Shown: positions 37,328 to 48,670, numbered from the stretch's first letter. The stretch is 55,990 nt of DNA from an uncultured Actinomycetes bacterium (GCA_903834705.1 CAILKF010000042.1:1-55990); one strand, 5' to 3'. Program-made: numbers and translations. Notes: generated by a model not told the origin, from the letters alone.

Positions 37328-38424
37328 CCTCTCCACAATGGCCAACATGGTTGCCACTGCGTAAAGACTTGCAAACACTTACGCCTTACGGTGCTCCCCA
37401 AGTGAGAAGCATTGCTCAACTCAACACCAATGAAAATCCTTACCCGCCTTCGCAAGCGCTTGTCGACGCAATTGCAGAACGAGCTAGTGAAGTGGCAAAG
37501 AACCTTAATCGCTACCCCGATCGCGAAGCTATTAACCTAAGGGAATTACTTGCGCAATTTATAAACCAAAGAGAAGCCACCAATTTAACTGCTGACAATG
37601 TTTGGGCTGCGAATGGAAGCAACGAAGTAATTCAATCCCTATTCTTGGCATTTGGTGGCAGGACTGCACTTGGTTTTGTGCCTTCCTACTCGATGCATCC
37701 AATAATCGCGCAAAGTACTTCCACCGAGTGGGTTCAAGCCGATCGCGAAAATGATTTTACAATCGATGTGTCGAAGGCCTGTAAGCAGATTCGTTCTACG
37801 AAACCTGCGATGGTTTTTGTTACTACACCGAATAACCCCACGGGAACTTGTATCCCCATCGCCGATATCAAGGCAATTGCAGACGCCGCCAAAGAGATCG
37901 GCGCCTTATTAATAGTGGACGAAGCCTATGCAGAGTTCTCGGATGAAACTTCTGCAGCAACGCTCATCAACGAGCATCCGCACATTGTCGTAGTCCGAAC
38001 CATGAGCAAAGCCTTCGCATTTGCAGGGGCGCGAGTGGGATATTTACTTGCGAACTCTGTGATTGTTGATGCAATGAAAATTGTGAGATTGCCCTATCAC
38101 CTGAGTGCCATGACACAGGCGATAGCAATCGTTGCGCTAGATCACCGTGCCGAATTACTACATAGCGTTGACGAACTCATTTCCTCTCGCAAACGAGTAG
38201 CCCAAGAACTTGTTCAGATGGGTTTAACAGTGATGCCTAGTAGCGCGAATTTCTTGCTATTTGCCGTGGAATCCCCAACAAAAGTTTGGCAGTCACTCTT
38301 AGATCAAGGAGTATTGATTCGAGATGTGGGATTATCGGGTTATCTGAGAGTGACTATCGGCAATGAGGCCGAAAATCTAGAGTTCCTTTCTGCGTTAAAG
38401 AAAACACTAGGAGGCCAGGCATGA
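37324..38424 (+). CDS. hisC: Histidinol-phosphate aminotransferase
   Basis: [55 protein letters not shown]. Confidence 0.95.
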   Translation: MTSPQWPTWLPLRKDLQTLTPYGAPQVRSIAQLNTNENPYPPSQALVDAIAERASEVAKNLNRYPDREAINLRELLAQFINQREATNLTADNVWAANGSNEVIQSLFLAFGGRTALGFVPSYSMHPIIAQSTSTEWVQADRENDFTIDVSKACKQIRSTKPAMVFVTTPNNPTGTCIPIADIKAIADAAKEIGALLIVDEAYAEFSDETSAATLINEHPHIVVVRTMSKAFAFAGARVGYLLANSVIVDAMKIVRLPYHLSAMTQAIAIVALDHRAELLHSVDELISSRKRVAQELVQMGLTVMPSSANFLLFAVESPTKVWQSLLDQGVLIRDVGLSGYLRVTIGNEAENLEFLSALKKTLGGQA

Positions 38425-39005
38425 GAACAGCTCGCGTCGAACGAAAGACTAAAGAATCCCACGTCATCGTCGAACTTAATCTCGACGGAGATGGAACTAT
38501 CGATGTCTCTACTGGAGTTCCCTTTTTCGATCACATGCTGGGTCAACTCGGCAAGCATTCAGGATTCAATCTCACCGTAAAAACCACAGGTGATGTTGAA
38601 GTTGATTCTCACCACAGCGTTGAAGATACGTCTCTAGCCTTTGGGCAAGCGCTAAAAGAGGCGCTCGGAGATAAAGTTGGCATTCGCAGATTTGGCGATG
38701 CGATGGTGCCACTGGATGAAGTTCTGGTTCAAGCAGCGGTCGATTTATCTGGGCGTCCATATCTCGTACATCGACAACCCGAAATAGTTGAGTTGATTGG
38801 AACTTTTGATACGACGATGGGTAAACACATTTGGGAATCCATTGTTGCTGAAGCCCACATCGCTTTACACGTGAGAGTTCTCGAAGGTCGCAATGCGCAT
38901 CACGTGCTTGAAGCACAGTTTAAAGCGGTAGCGCGCGCTCTTCGCGATGCAGTTTCGCTCGATGGCAGAGTTGCAGGAATTCCTTCAACAAAAGGCGCTC
39001 TTTGA
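38421..39005 (+). CDS. hisB: Imidazoleglycerol-phosphate dehydratase
   Basis: STGVPFFDHMLGQLGKHSGF, DSHHSVEDTSLAFGQAL, DLSGRPYLV, HHVLEAQFKAVARALR. Confidence 0.96.
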   Translation: MRTARVERKTKESHVIVELNLDGDGTIDVSTGVPFFDHMLGQLGKHSGFNLTVKTTGDVEVDSHHSVEDTSLAFGQALKEALGDKVGIRRFGDAMVPLDEVLVQAAVDLSGRPYLVHRQPEIVELIGTFDTTMGKHIWESIVAEAHIALHVRVLEGRNAHHVLEAQFKAVARALRDAVSLDGRVAGIPSTKGAL

Positions 39006-39610
39006 TAGCGATTCTTGATTATGGTTCTGGCAACCTGCGTTCTGCCCAAAGAGCATTTGCACATACAGGGCTTGACGTTCAAGTTACATCAGATCCTCGT
39101 ACCTGCATTGAGTCGGATGGACTCGTTGTACCCGGCGTCGGTGCTTTTCAAAGTTGCATGATTGGGCTGGAAGTTGCCCATGGGGATGAAATAATTAAGG
39201 AAAGAATTTCAAAGTCTCGCCCAGTTCTTGGAATTTGTGTAGGGATGCAAATTCTTTTTTCACACGGATTAGAACCTTCGAGATCTCACACTCAGAGCGC
39301 ACGCGGACTTGGATATTGGGATGCAGAAGTAAGCAAGATCGAAGCGCCAGTGTTACCTCACATGGGATGGAATAACGTTGAGGCAGATCCAAATTCCGAA
39401 CTTTTCCGTGGGCTTTCGGGCGAAACTTTCTATTTTGTGCATTCCTACGCTGCTAAGAAAAGTGTCGGGTCAAAACAGGCTTGGACTAATTATGGAGAAA
39501 CTTTTCTTTCGGCGGTAGAGGATGGTCCGCTCAGTGCAACGCAATTCCACCCCGAGAAATCAGGTAAAGCTGGACTTGCTTTCATTAGGAATTGGCTAGG
39601 CACCTTATGA
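39002..39610 (+). CDS. hisH: Imidazole glycerol phosphate synthase glutaminase subunit
   Basis: [42 protein letters not shown]-like [16 protein letters not shown]. Confidence 0.95.
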   Translation: MIAILDYGSGNLRSAQRAFAHTGLDVQVTSDPRTCIESDGLVVPGVGAFQSCMIGLEVAHGDEIIKERISKSRPVLGICVGMQILFSHGLEPSRSHTQSARGLGYWDAEVSKIEAPVLPHMGWNNVEADPNSELFRGLSGETFYFVHSYAAKKSVGSKQAWTNYGETFLSAVEDGPLSATQFHPEKSGKAGLAFIRNWLGTL

Positions 39611-40332
39611 GAGAGAAAAGATTCGAGTTACTACCGGCCGTTGATGTTAAAGATGGCAAGGCGGTGCGGTTAGTGCAAGGAGAACTTGCGCGCGAAACCA
39701 TCTATGGAAATCCGTTAGAAGTTGCCCTTGAATTCCAAAGCGCCGGCGCAGAGTGGCTTCACTTGGTTGATTTGGATGCAGCATTTGGAAGAGGCGATAA
39801 CTCACAATTACTGGCCGAAGTTGTTGGAGCGCTAGACATAAAAGTTGAACTCTCAGGTGGAATTAGAGATAGTCAAACTCTGGATAGAGCACTTGCCTCA
39901 GGTTGTCATCGTATTAATTTGGGAACTGCGGCGCTAGAAAACCCAGAATGGACCTCGTCGGTAATTAATAAATATGGCGACCGCATTGCAGTGGGATTAG
40001 ACGTCAGGGGGCGGACGTTAGCCGCTCGTGGATGGACATCCGAAGGTGGCGATCTATACGAAACAATTGAACGCTTAGATCGCGATGGATGCGCACGATA
40101 TGTATTAACGGATGTTGCAAAAGACGGAACGCTCACCGGGCCCAACATTGAACTTCTTAAAGCGGTCTGCCTTGCAACCAGTAAACCCGTAGTCGCAAGT
40201 GGTGGAATATCTTCTCTTGCAGATCTCGAATCACTTCTTGCAATAGAGGGTATAGAAGGCGCAATTGTTGGCAAAGCGCTTTACGCGGGAGCATTTTCAC
40301 TTGAACAAGCGCTAGCGGTCACCTCTCAATGA
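39607..40332 (+). CDS. priA: Phosphoribosyl isomerase A (bifunctional HisA/TrpF, PriA-type)
   Basis: [64 protein letters not shown]; closer to remembered actinobacterial PriA than to enterobacterial HisA. ATG 39607 (ATGA). Confidence 0.88.
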   Translation: MREKRFELLPAVDVKDGKAVRLVQGELARETIYGNPLEVALEFQSAGAEWLHLVDLDAAFGRGDNSQLLAEVVGALDIKVELSGGIRDSQTLDRALASGCHRINLGTAALENPEWTSSVINKYGDRIAVGLDVRGRTLAARGWTSEGGDLYETIERLDRDGCARYVLTDVAKDGTLTGPNIELLKAVCLATSKPVVASGGISSLADLESLLAIEGIEGAIVGKALYAGAFSLEQALAVTSQ

Positions 40333-41102
40333 CACTAAGGGTTCGAATAATTCCTTGTCTAGATGTAACTGATGGGCGAGTGGTCAAGGGGATAAATTTT
40401 AAAAATCTCATTGATGCCGGCGATCCAGTCGAGATGGCCGCACTTTATGATTTGGAGGGTGCAGATGAGATCACGTTTCTGGATATTTCTGCAAGCAGTT
40501 CGGGCAGAGAGACCACGTTAGAAGTAGTTCGAAAAACTGCAGAACAGGTTTTCATCCCATTAACTGTTGGAGGCGGAATTCGCACCGTCAGCGATGTCGA
40601 CCAACTTTTGCGTGCAGGTGCTGACAAAGTTTCGATTAATACTGCTGCAATTGCTCGACCGGAATTAATTGCAGAGATTGCAGATAAATTTGGATCACAA
40701 GTTTTGGTGCTTTCAGTTGATGCCCGAAGAGCACAAACAAAATCGGGGTTCGAAGTTACAACTCATGGCGGGCGCGAGAGCGCACATATTGATGCACTTG
40801 AATGGGTAGAGAAAGCTTGCAACTTAGGCGTTGGTGAAATATTGCTTAACTCAATGGATGCAGATGGAACCCGTGCTGGGTATGACATCGGGATGATTAG
40901 TTCAATACGAGCAATCACCGATGTGCCCCTGATTGCTAGTGGTGGGGCGGGAGCACTTTCTGATTTTGCCGGGGCCCTGGATGCTGGAGCAGATGCGCTC
41001 TTGGCTGCGAGCGTTTTCCATTTTGGAGTTCATAGAATTGGTGATGTTAAGCGTTATTTGCTGAAAGAGGGATATTCCATTCGCGAGGAGAGTAATCAAT
41101 AG
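40329..41102 (+). CDS. hisF: Imidazole glycerol phosphate synthase cyclase subunit
   Basis: [57 protein letters not shown]. Confidence 0.96.
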   Translation: MTLRVRIIPCLDVTDGRVVKGINFKNLIDAGDPVEMAALYDLEGADEITFLDISASSSGRETTLEVVRKTAEQVFIPLTVGGGIRTVSDVDQLLRAGADKVSINTAAIARPELIAEIADKFGSQVLVLSVDARRAQTKSGFEVTTHGGRESAHIDALEWVEKACNLGVGEILLNSMDADGTRAGYDIGMISSIRAITDVPLIASGGAGALSDFAGALDAGADALLAASVFHFGVHRIGDVKRYLLKEGYSIREESNQ

Positions 41103-41110
41103 GGCAGAAT

Positions 41111-41467
41111 ATGCCTATGAATCAGCACGGACTTTCTGAAGCTGTTCGTAAACTTTTAAAGGATTCACACACACTTATCCCTGCAATCGCTCAGGACCAT
41201 GTGAGTGGAAAAATTCTGATGCTGGCGTGGATGAATGAAGAATCATTAGCAATCACCCTTGCGACCAAGAAGGCTACGTATTGGAGCCGAAGTCGTAACG
41301 AGCTTTGGGTTAAAGGTTCCACTTCTGGCCACTTTCAATTTATTAAAGACGTTTGGCTTGATTGTGATGGAGATGCTCTTGTTCTCAGTGTTGAACAAAT
41401 CGGATCGGCATGCCACACGGGCGAGCTTTCTTGCTTTCATCAAAACCTGCTGGAGATTTCCGAATGA
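41111..41467 (+). CDS. hisI: Phosphoribosyl-AMP cyclohydrolase
   Basis: [56 protein letters not shown]. Confidence 0.95.
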   Translation: MPMNQHGLSEAVRKLLKDSHTLIPAIAQDHVSGKILMLAWMNEESLAITLATKKATYWSRSRNELWVKGSTSGHFQFIKDVWLDCDGDALVLSVEQIGSACHTGELSCFHQNLLEISE

Positions 41468-42948
41468 AATTAGAATCTTTTCGCGAATTCGCAAAAGAAT
41501 TCAATGTGATTCCCGTTTCCCGCACGCTTTTAGCGGATAGCGAAACACCACTGGGCGTCTATCGGAAATTAGCAAAAAACCAACCAGGTACCTTTCTATT
41601 GGAATCGGCAGAACATGGGGGAGTTTGGTCTCGCTATTCCTTCGTTGGTGTTCATTGCGAAGCCACACTCACTGAGAAGAATGGATTGGCGGAGTGGGAA
41701 GGAATTATGCCCGCCGGCGCTCCAAACAATATTCCTGTATTGGATGCACTTCGCGTTTGCGCAGAGCACCTTAAATCTCCACGAATTCCAGGTTTACCTC
41801 CTCTTACCGGAGGGCTCGTGGGTTACATGGGTTATGACTGCGTGCGTTCACTGGAGAAACTTCCAAAATTAACCAAGAAAGATCTCCAGATTCCTGATCT
41901 TGCATTTATGTTAACCACGGATTTGGCAGTGCTTGATCACTCCAATGGCACGATCACTTTGATAGCTAATGCAATCAATTGGGATGGCAGTAATGAACGT
42001 GTTGATCTAGCTTGGGAGTCAGCCCAAGAAAGATTGAATCAGATGGAATCAGATCTGCTACATGCGGATAAAGGGGAATTGGCACAGATTGCGCCGAAAT
42101 CCGAACCTATATTTAGTCGCAATATCGAATCCGTTGATTATTGTGAAAATGTGATGAAAGCAAAATCAGAGATAACTGCTGGTGAAGCATTTCAAGTCGT
42201 TCTTTCACAACGCTTCACTATGGATTGCAGTGCTGATGCTCTTGAGGTTTACAGAATGTTGCGGGTTCAAAATCCCAGCCCCTACATGTATTTACTTCGT
42301 TTACGCGAAGGCCTTGATATTGTCGGCTCAAGCCCTGAAGCTCTCGTCAAGGTAACCGATCGTGAAGTTCTGATTCACCCCATTGCCGGAACTCGGAAAC
42401 GATCTGATTCACCCGAGGAAGATATTGCCCTCGGAGAAGAACTCCTCGCCGATCCGAAAGAGCGAGCAGAGCATTTGATGTTGGTTGACTTAGGTAGAAA
42501 TGACATTGGACGCGTGTGCGCTCCCGGCACCGTTGAAGTTGTTGAATTCATGCATGTCGAACGATATTCGCATGTGATGCATATTGTTTCTACAGTAACT
42601 GGAACTCTCAATACTCAAACATCGCCCGTTGACGCGCTCTTTAGCGTGTTTCCAGCAGGCACATTATCTGGCGCACCTAAACCGCGAGCCATGGAAATCA
42701 TTGAAACCCTTGAAACTACTCGTCGCGGAATTTATGGCGGCGCTATCGGGTACATAGATTTCACAGGCAATATTGACACGTGCATCGCAATCAGAACCGC
42801 AGTCATCCAGAATGGTAAAGCACATGTTCAAGCCGGTGCCGGGATTGTTGCCGACTCAAATCCAGAGTCCGAAAATCAAGAGTGCATCAACAAAGCTGCA
42901 GCAGTCCTAAGTGCAATATCGGCAGCAAATGCTTTAAGGAAATTGTGA
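41464..42948 (+). CDS. trpE: Anthranilate synthase component I
   Basis: [79 protein letters not shown] 41464 (ATGA with hisI). Confidence 0.96.
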   Translation: MKLESFREFAKEFNVIPVSRTLLADSETPLGVYRKLAKNQPGTFLLESAEHGGVWSRYSFVGVHCEATLTEKNGLAEWEGIMPAGAPNNIPVLDALRVCAEHLKSPRIPGLPPLTGGLVGYMGYDCVRSLEKLPKLTKKDLQIPDLAFMLTTDLAVLDHSNGTITLIANAINWDGSNERVDLAWESAQERLNQMESDLLHADKGELAQIAPKSEPIFSRNIESVDYCENVMKAKSEITAGEAFQVVLSQRFTMDCSADALEVYRMLRVQNPSPYMYLLRLREGLDIVGSSPEALVKVTDREVLIHPIAGTRKRSDSPEEDIALGEELLADPKERAEHLMLVDLGRNDIGRVCAPGTVEVVEFMHVERYSHVMHIVSTVTGTLNTQTSPVDALFSVFPAGTLSGAPKPRAMEIIETLETTRRGIYGGAIGYIDFTGNIDTCIAIRTAVIQNGKAHVQAGAGIVADSNPESENQECINKAAAVLSAISAANALRKL

Positions 42949-43112
42949 TGCAAAAATTTCTCGTCATACTCGTTGCACTATCGGCAGCCACAGCGCTAAT
43001 TATTCGAATAATTACGAAATTGCCTTCAAAGTATGAAAGAAAGCCAAGGCAGTTAAGTACGTGGAATGCATTGGATCACGGAATCGACCCAACTGATGGA
43101 GAAGTTTTGTGA
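42948..43112 (+). CDS. Small (54 aa) single-TM protein encoded between trpE and trpC
   Basis: [54 protein letters not shown]; end-to-end overlaps with trpE and trpC. Confidence 0.75.
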   Translation: MQKFLVILVALSAATALIIRIITKLPSKYERKPRQLSTWNALDHGIDPTDGEVL

Positions 43113-43882
43113 GCGTACTCGACGAGATCATTGCTGGAGTAAGAGAGGATCTTGCAACTCGCAGAGGTTCCATGGATCAAATTCTTGAAGCAGTTGAAAA
43201 GGCAAATCCAGTCAAAGATGCAGTCGTTGCTCTTAAGGGCGACAAGATTCGGGTGATTGCCGAAGTTAAGAGATCATCACCGAGCAAAGGTCAATTGGCG
43301 CAAATTTTAGATCCGGCAGAATTGGCAAAATCTTATGAGGCTGCGGGAGCCAGCGCCGTGAGTGTTCTTACAGAGTCACGTCGATTCGGCGGATCCTTAA
43401 AGGATTTAGATGTAGTCAGATCGGCTGTCAATGTACCGGTTCTTCGCAAGGATTTTATGGTTGATGAATATCAATTTTACGAAGCACGCGCTCATGGTGC
43501 GGACATCATTCTTCTTATTGTTGCTGCACTTTCAAAAAATCAACTGCATGACTTTGCGGATTTAACTAAATCACTGGGTATGCATGCATTAATCGAGGTG
43601 CACACCGAGGACGAGCTCATTCGAGCTCTTGAGATTTCGCCTTCAATAGTTGGAGTGAACTCACGAAACTTAAAAACTTTAGAAGTTGATCCGCAAGTGT
43701 TTAGCTCGCTTATTCCCCAAATCCCAGAAAACATTATTCGTGTGGCCGAATCTGGTATCAGCAGCGCTGATGATGTTGGATTCGCAAAAAAATGTGGTGC
43801 GAACGCAGTATTGGTAGGCGAGACCCTGGTTAAAGGCAGTGACGTAGCCCTCACAATGCGCACATTGTTGGCGCAAGGGTAG
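43109..43882 (+). CDS. trpC: Indole-3-glycerol phosphate synthase
   Basis: [71 protein letters not shown]. Confidence 0.96.
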   Translation: MSVLDEIIAGVREDLATRRGSMDQILEAVEKANPVKDAVVALKGDKIRVIAEVKRSSPSKGQLAQILDPAELAKSYEAAGASAVSVLTESRRFGGSLKDLDVVRSAVNVPVLRKDFMVDEYQFYEARAHGADIILLIVAALSKNQLHDFADLTKSLGMHALIEVHTEDELIRALEISPSIVGVNSRNLKTLEVDPQVFSSLIPQIPENIIRVAESGISSADDVGFAKKCGANAVLVGETLVKGSDVALTMRTLLAQG

Positions 43883-43893
43883 AGTGCACCATT

Positions 43894-45084
43894 ATGCCAA
43901 ACGGAGAAATTATTGGTCATTTCGGGCCTTACGGGGGACGTTTTGTTCCTGAAGCCCTGATCGGTGCATTGGATGAATTAGAGAGCGCACACAAGAGTGC
44001 GATTAATGATCCAGAATTTCAAGCAGAACTTACCCACTTACATGCAACGTACACGGGACGACCAAGCATTATCACCGAAGCAAAAAGATTTGCAGAATTT
44101 GCGGGAGGAGCGCGGATACTTCTCAAGCGAGAAGATCTCAATCACACCGGAAGTCACAAAATCAATAACGTTTTAGGGCAAGCGCTTTTAACTAAGCGCA
44201 TGGGAAAGAAAAGAATTATTGCTGAAACAGGAGCAGGTCAACATGGCGTTGCTTCAGCAACCGCCGCTGCGTTATTTGGTCTTGAATGTGTTGTTTACAT
44301 GGGAGAAGAGGACACGCAACGTCAAGCACTCAATGTGGCTCGCATGAAATTGCTTGGTGCTGAAGTCATTCCAGTAACGGCTGGTTCTCGAACCCTCAAG
44401 GACGCAATTAACGAAGCCATGCGTGATTGGGTGACGAATGTTGAAACAACTCATTATTTACTTGGCACAGTAGCCGGGCCTCACCCATTCCCAACTATGG
44501 TGCGCGACTTTCAAAAAATTATTGGGGAAGAAGCGCGGGAGCAAGTTCTTGCCTTGACGGGACGATTGCCTGACGCAGTACTTGCGTGTGTAGGCGGAGG
44601 CTCTAATGCAATCGGAATTTTCCATGCATTTATTCCTGATGCGAATGTGCAACTGATTGGATTTGAAGCCGGAGGAGACGGAATCGAAACTGGTCGACAT
44701 GCGGCAACAATTACGGGTGGATCTCCGGGAGTTTTGCACGGTACCCGTTCCTATGTTTTACAAGATGCAAACGGTCAAACAGTTGAGTCTCATTCCATTT
44801 CGGCAGGTCTTGATTACCCAGGCGTTGGCCCAGAGCACGCATTCCTTAATGACATTGGTCGCGCACAATATCGAGCTATTACAGATGCGCAGGCAATGGA
44901 AGCTTTTGCCATCATGTGTAAATGTGAAGGAATAATTCCCGCCATTGAAACCGCACATGCATTAGCGGGAGCCATTCAAATTGGAAAAGAACTCGGACCT
45001 GATGCGATTTTGTTAATTAATTTCTCAGGACGCGGAGACAAAGATGTTCACACCGCTGCCGGGTATTTCGGAATTCCCCTCTAA
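43894..45084 (+). CDS. trpB: Tryptophan synthase beta chain
   Basis: [55 protein letters not shown]. Confidence 0.97.
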   Translation: MPNGEIIGHFGPYGGRFVPEALIGALDELESAHKSAINDPEFQAELTHLHATYTGRPSIITEAKRFAEFAGGARILLKREDLNHTGSHKINNVLGQALLTKRMGKKRIIAETGAGQHGVASATAAALFGLECVVYMGEEDTQRQALNVARMKLLGAEVIPVTAGSRTLKDAINEAMRDWVTNVETTHYLLGTVAGPHPFPTMVRDFQKIIGEEAREQVLALTGRLPDAVLACVGGGSNAIGIFHAFIPDANVQLIGFEAGGDGIETGRHAATITGGSPGVLHGTRSYVLQDANGQTVESHSISAGLDYPGVGPEHAFLNDIGRAQYRAITDAQAMEAFAIMCKCEGIIPAIETAHALAGAIQIGKELGPDAILLINFSGRGDKDVHTAAGYFGIPL

Positions 45085-45887
45085 TGAGAACTCATTTAGA
45101 TCAAGCACTCGAGAAGGCGAAGAACGAAAATCGAGCAGCACTGATCGCCTACATTCCTGCAGGGTTTCCTTCATATGAAGGTTGCAAAAAAGTCATTTCT
45201 GTTTTCCAGCAAGCTGGGGTAGACGCTGTTGAGATCGGGTTTCCTTACAGCGACCCAGTGATGGACGGTCCGACAATTCAAGAAGCAGCAAGCATTGCAT
45301 TGCGCGGACGAACTGGCGCAGCGCAAGTTTTTTCAACTGTTAAACATGCGCACGAGTCAGGACTAGCAACGTTAGTCATGACATATTGGAATCCCATCGA
45401 AAAATTTGGCGTCGAAGCTTTCGCTCAGGAGATTTCAAATAATGGAGGTTCTGGCGTTATAACACCTGACTTGCCTATTGAAGAATCGACACAATGGCAA
45501 GGCGCAGTGCAAGCGTCTGGGATCAATTCAATTTATGTTGTTGCGCCAAGCACCACCCAGGAAAGGTTGGCGCGAGTTACATCACATTGTTCTGGTTTTG
45601 TTTATGCAGCTTCTCTCATGGGAGTCACAGGTACACGCACATCTGTTGCATCCGGAGCACAAGATTTGGTTTCGCGAATTCGAAAGGAAACAACAATCCC
45701 AGTATGTGTTGGCCTAGGCGTTTCCACTCGCGAACAAGCTAAAAGTGTTGCCTCTTATGCCGATGGAGTTATTGTTGGTTCTGCATTTATTAAGATTTTG
45801 CTTGAGGCCAAGAGCGAAGCGCAAGGCTTGGAAAGAGTTGAGGCTCTTGCAAGAGAACTTGTGTTGGGAGTCAGGGAGGCACGATGA
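45084..45887 (+). CDS. trpA: Tryptophan synthase alpha chain
   Basis: LIAYIPAGFPSYEGC, EIGFPYSDPVMDGPTIQEA, GVITPDLPIEES, VGLGVSTREQA. Confidence 0.96.
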   Translation: MRTHLDQALEKAKNENRAALIAYIPAGFPSYEGCKKVISVFQQAGVDAVEIGFPYSDPVMDGPTIQEAASIALRGRTGAAQVFSTVKHAHESGLATLVMTYWNPIEKFGVEAFAQEISNNGGSGVITPDLPIEESTQWQGAVQASGINSIYVVAPSTTQERLARVTSHCSGFVYAASLMGVTGTRTSVASGAQDLVSRIRKETTIPVCVGLGVSTREQAKSVASYADGVIVGSAFIKILLEAKSEAQGLERVEALARELVLGVREAR

Positions 45888-46348
45888 AAAAATATCAGCC
45901 ATGGGTTGGCTTAGTTTTTCGATTAATTGTTGGTGGAGTTCTAGTTTTTGCCGGATATCTCAAAGCATTTAATCCAAGTAAAGCGAAAATGGCGGTACGT
46001 GCTTACGAAGCGCTTCCAATTCCAGTTGCAAATATTTTGGGAGTTGCCCTTCCCTGGATCGAAATCGGTGCTGGCTTGCTCTTGATACTCGGAGTAGCCG
46101 TTCGTTACACTTCAATTTTCTCAGGAGCGCTTATGCTGCTTTTCATAGTAGCAATTGGTCAAGCTTGGGCACGCGGTTTATCTATTGATTGCGGATGCTT
46201 TGGTGGAGGAGGCCAGGTAGAAGCAAAAGACACCAAATACGTTCAAGAAATTGTTCGGGATTTCGGTTTAGGCCTCATGAGTTTGTATCTATTTCGGTAC
46301 CCTACGAGTCGGTTCGCACTTGAAAGAGAGAAGGTAGCCCATGAGTAA
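45884..46348 (+). CDS. MauE/DoxX-like membrane protein
   Basis: Four-TM; FAGYLKAFNPSKAKMAVRAYEALP, LPWIEIGAGLLLILG, SIDCGCFGGGGQVE. Confidence 0.8.
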   Translation: MKKYQPWVGLVFRLIVGGVLVFAGYLKAFNPSKAKMAVRAYEALPIPVANILGVALPWIEIGAGLLLILGVAVRYTSIFSGALMLLFIVAIGQAWARGLSIDCGCFGGGGQVEAKDTKYVQEIVRDFGLGLMSLYLFRYPTSRFALEREKVAHE

Positions 46349-47006
46349 GAAACAAGGTGGAGATAAAGTCACACGCTACATTGTGATCGGAATGGTCATT
46401 TTCATTGTGGCGGTCGGTGTCATATTTTCTTTTGTGAGCAGTGCTAGTAAGGCCGCTCCCTATCCTTCTATCGTTTCAAAAAGTGATGGCTACGGTGTTG
46501 TCTTTAATGGCGATCTTAAGGGAGTTCCTACAGTTGATCTATGGGAAGACTTCCAGTGCCCAATTTGTGCCCGATTTGAAGAAACAAATGGCGCATATAT
46601 GCAGAAACTCATCACTGAAAAGAAAGCAAAAATAGTTTTCCACCTTTTATCTTTCATTGGCCCTGAATCAATTCTTGCTGCAAATGCTGCAGCGTGTGCC
46701 GCAGATGAAGGAAAGTTCTTGCAGTTCCACTCTTATCTTTACGCGAATCAATCTCCAGCAGAAAACACGGGTAAGTGGTCTACTGAAGGCTTGGTTAGCG
46801 CAGGATCACAAGTTGGTCTTACATCCGACAATTTTAAGAAGTGTGTTACTGATGGCACCTATGGGCAGTGGGTCAAGAATGTAGCCGATGATGGCGCTTC
46901 GAAGAACATCAATTCAACTCCAACAGTATTTCGAGATGGTAAAGCGCTGAATCGTGATACCGAATATTTCGATCCTGCTGCGTTCGCTAAAGCAGTAGAA
47001 GGGTAG
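46341..47006 (+). CDS. Membrane-anchored DsbA-family thiol-disulfide protein
   Basis: N-terminal TM; VDLWEDFQCPICARFEE (CPIC active site); NSTPTVFRDGKAL cis-Pro region. Confidence 0.88.
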   Translation: MSKKQGGDKVTRYIVIGMVIFIVAVGVIFSFVSSASKAAPYPSIVSKSDGYGVVFNGDLKGVPTVDLWEDFQCPICARFEETNGAYMQKLITEKKAKIVFHLLSFIGPESILAANAAACAADEGKFLQFHSYLYANQSPAENTGKWSTEGLVSAGSQVGLTSDNFKKCVTDGTYGQWVKNVADDGASKNINSTPTVFRDGKALNRDTEYFDPAAFAKAVEG

Positions 47007-47014
47007 TAATTGCG

Positions 47015-47854
47015 ATGTTGCGATTCATTCCAACTCCAAACTCTAGTTCCATCAGTATTGGTCCTCTACAAATTCACTGGTATGCACTATGCCTAATTGC
47101 GGGAATTGCTGTGGCTATTTGGTTGGGGGATAAGCGCTATCGCGCGATGGGTGGCGGTAAGAGTGTTGTCGCCGATGTCGCAATAGTTGCTGTTCCCGCA
47201 GGAATTATCGGAGGACGTATTTATCATGTCCTCACTTCGCCTACAGATTATTTTGGCAAGGACGCAGATTTTTCAAGAGTATTCAAAATCTGGGAAGGTG
47301 GACTAGGAATTTGGGGAGCGATCTCCTTGGGAACCTTGGCAGCCTGGATTTACTATCGCAATGTACAAAAAGGCGATCGTGAAGGAGTTCTCTCTTTTGC
47401 AAAGTTTGCAGATGCGTTAGCCCCCGGCATTCTCTTCGCTGAAGCGATTGGTCGTCTCGGCAATTGGTTCAATGGCGAGCTTTTTGGAAAACCAACAACA
47501 TTGCCGTGGGCTCTAGAAATTCCGCCCTATAACCGCCCGTATCTATATGGAAATTTTGAAACTTTTCATCCAACTTTTCTATATGAAGCGCTGTGGTGCG
47601 TTCTCATCGCGGTCTTCATTTTGAAGAAAGAGCGCATTTTCAGATCAGGACAAGTTTTTACTGTATATGTGGCCGGATATTGTTTCGGTAGATTCTTCAT
47701 TGAGATGTTACGTATTGACTATGCGAACCACATTTTTGGTTTAAGAGTAAATGTCTGGGTCAGTGCAGTAGTTTTGCTTTCATCCCTTTGGATTTTCATA
47801 AAGTTGGGAAAGCGAACTGAAGATCAAGTGACTCATGAATCCGACACTCTTTAA
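47015..47854 (+). CDS. lgt: Prolipoprotein diacylglyceryl transferase
   Basis: PLQIHWYALCLIAGIAVA, GGRIYHVLTSP, IWEGGLGIWGAI, EAIGRLGNWFNGELFGKPT, FHPTFLYEALW. Confidence 0.96.
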   Translation: MLRFIPTPNSSSISIGPLQIHWYALCLIAGIAVAIWLGDKRYRAMGGGKSVVADVAIVAVPAGIIGGRIYHVLTSPTDYFGKDADFSRVFKIWEGGLGIWGAISLGTLAAWIYYRNVQKGDREGVLSFAKFADALAPGILFAEAIGRLGNWFNGELFGKPTTLPWALEIPPYNRPYLYGNFETFHPTFLYEALWCVLIAVFILKKERIFRSGQVFTVYVAGYCFGRFFIEMLRIDYANHIFGLRVNVWVSAVVLLSSLWIFIKLGKRTEDQVTHESDTL

Positions 47855-47856
47855 CT

Positions 47857-48564
47857 ATGTCACTTGAAGAGGTCTACCAGCGCAATCTCCATCACCGGAC
47901 TCACAGGGCAGGTTGGCTTCGAGCGGCAGTTTTAGGTGCAAATGATGGCTTAGTTTCTACGGCATCACTTATGATTGGTGTTTCAGCGGCGAACGCCGAT
48001 AGTTTTCTCATTACTGCAGGAATCGCAGGAATAGTTGCAGGTGCGATGTCGATGGCCGTTGGCGAATATGTTTCAGTGCGCTCTCAAAATGATGTTGAAG
48101 ATTCGGATCGTATTTTGGAAATGGAGCATTTGGCTCTTGATCCAGAAGGTGAACTATTAGAACTTGAGCACATTTATATTAATCGTGGACTTTCGCAGGA
48201 ATTGGCACATCAAGTGGCAGTTGCAATGCATGAGAAAGATCCACTCGCTGCACACTTGCGAGATGAACTTGGCCAGCACCCACATACCAAAGCTCGGCCA
48301 GTTCAAGCCGCGCTTGCATCGGCCGCAAGTTTTACACTGGGTGGACTCATTCCTTTCGTTGGAGCGTTTGCACCCACACCTGGTGCAAAAGCGTGGAGCA
48401 TCGTGGTCTTCACTGTTATTGGCTTGCTCGGAACGGGAATTGTTAGTGCTCGTACGGCAAGTTCTCGAGTAGTGCCAACAACTGTGCGCGTATTAATTGG
48501 AGGCAGTTTAGGTATGGCTATTACTGCGGGCATTGGTAGTTTGGTTCATTTAAGCGGAATCTAG
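47857..48564 (+). CDS. VIT1/CCC1 family transporter
   Basis: AAVLGANDGLVSTASLMIGVSAA, AGAMSMAVGEYVSVRSQNDVEDSD, GGLIPFVGAF. Confidence 0.88.
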   Translation: MSLEEVYQRNLHHRTHRAGWLRAAVLGANDGLVSTASLMIGVSAANADSFLITAGIAGIVAGAMSMAVGEYVSVRSQNDVEDSDRILEMEHLALDPEGELLELEHIYINRGLSQELAHQVAVAMHEKDPLAAHLRDELGQHPHTKARPVQAALASAASFTLGGLIPFVGAFAPTPGAKAWSIVVFTVIGLLGTGIVSARTASSRVVPTTVRVLIGGSLGMAITAGIGSLVHLSGI

Positions 48565-48632
48565 GCTCCATCGCGTATATCTACCGTTGGAAAATCTTTG
48601 GTACTCTTATCACAGCAGATTTTTAGGGCCAA

Positions 48633-48663
48633 AGTTGTCCCTCCTTAATTAGGACAACTGGAG
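48633..48663 (+). promoter_or_regulatory. Leader hairpin adjacent to gltB ribosome-binding site
   Basis: AGTTGTCC (48633-48640) / GGACAACT (48652-48659), loop CTCCTTAATTA, followed directly by GGAG (48660-48663) upstream of the GTG at 48671. Confidence 0.45.
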
Positions 48664-48670
48664 CAAATTC

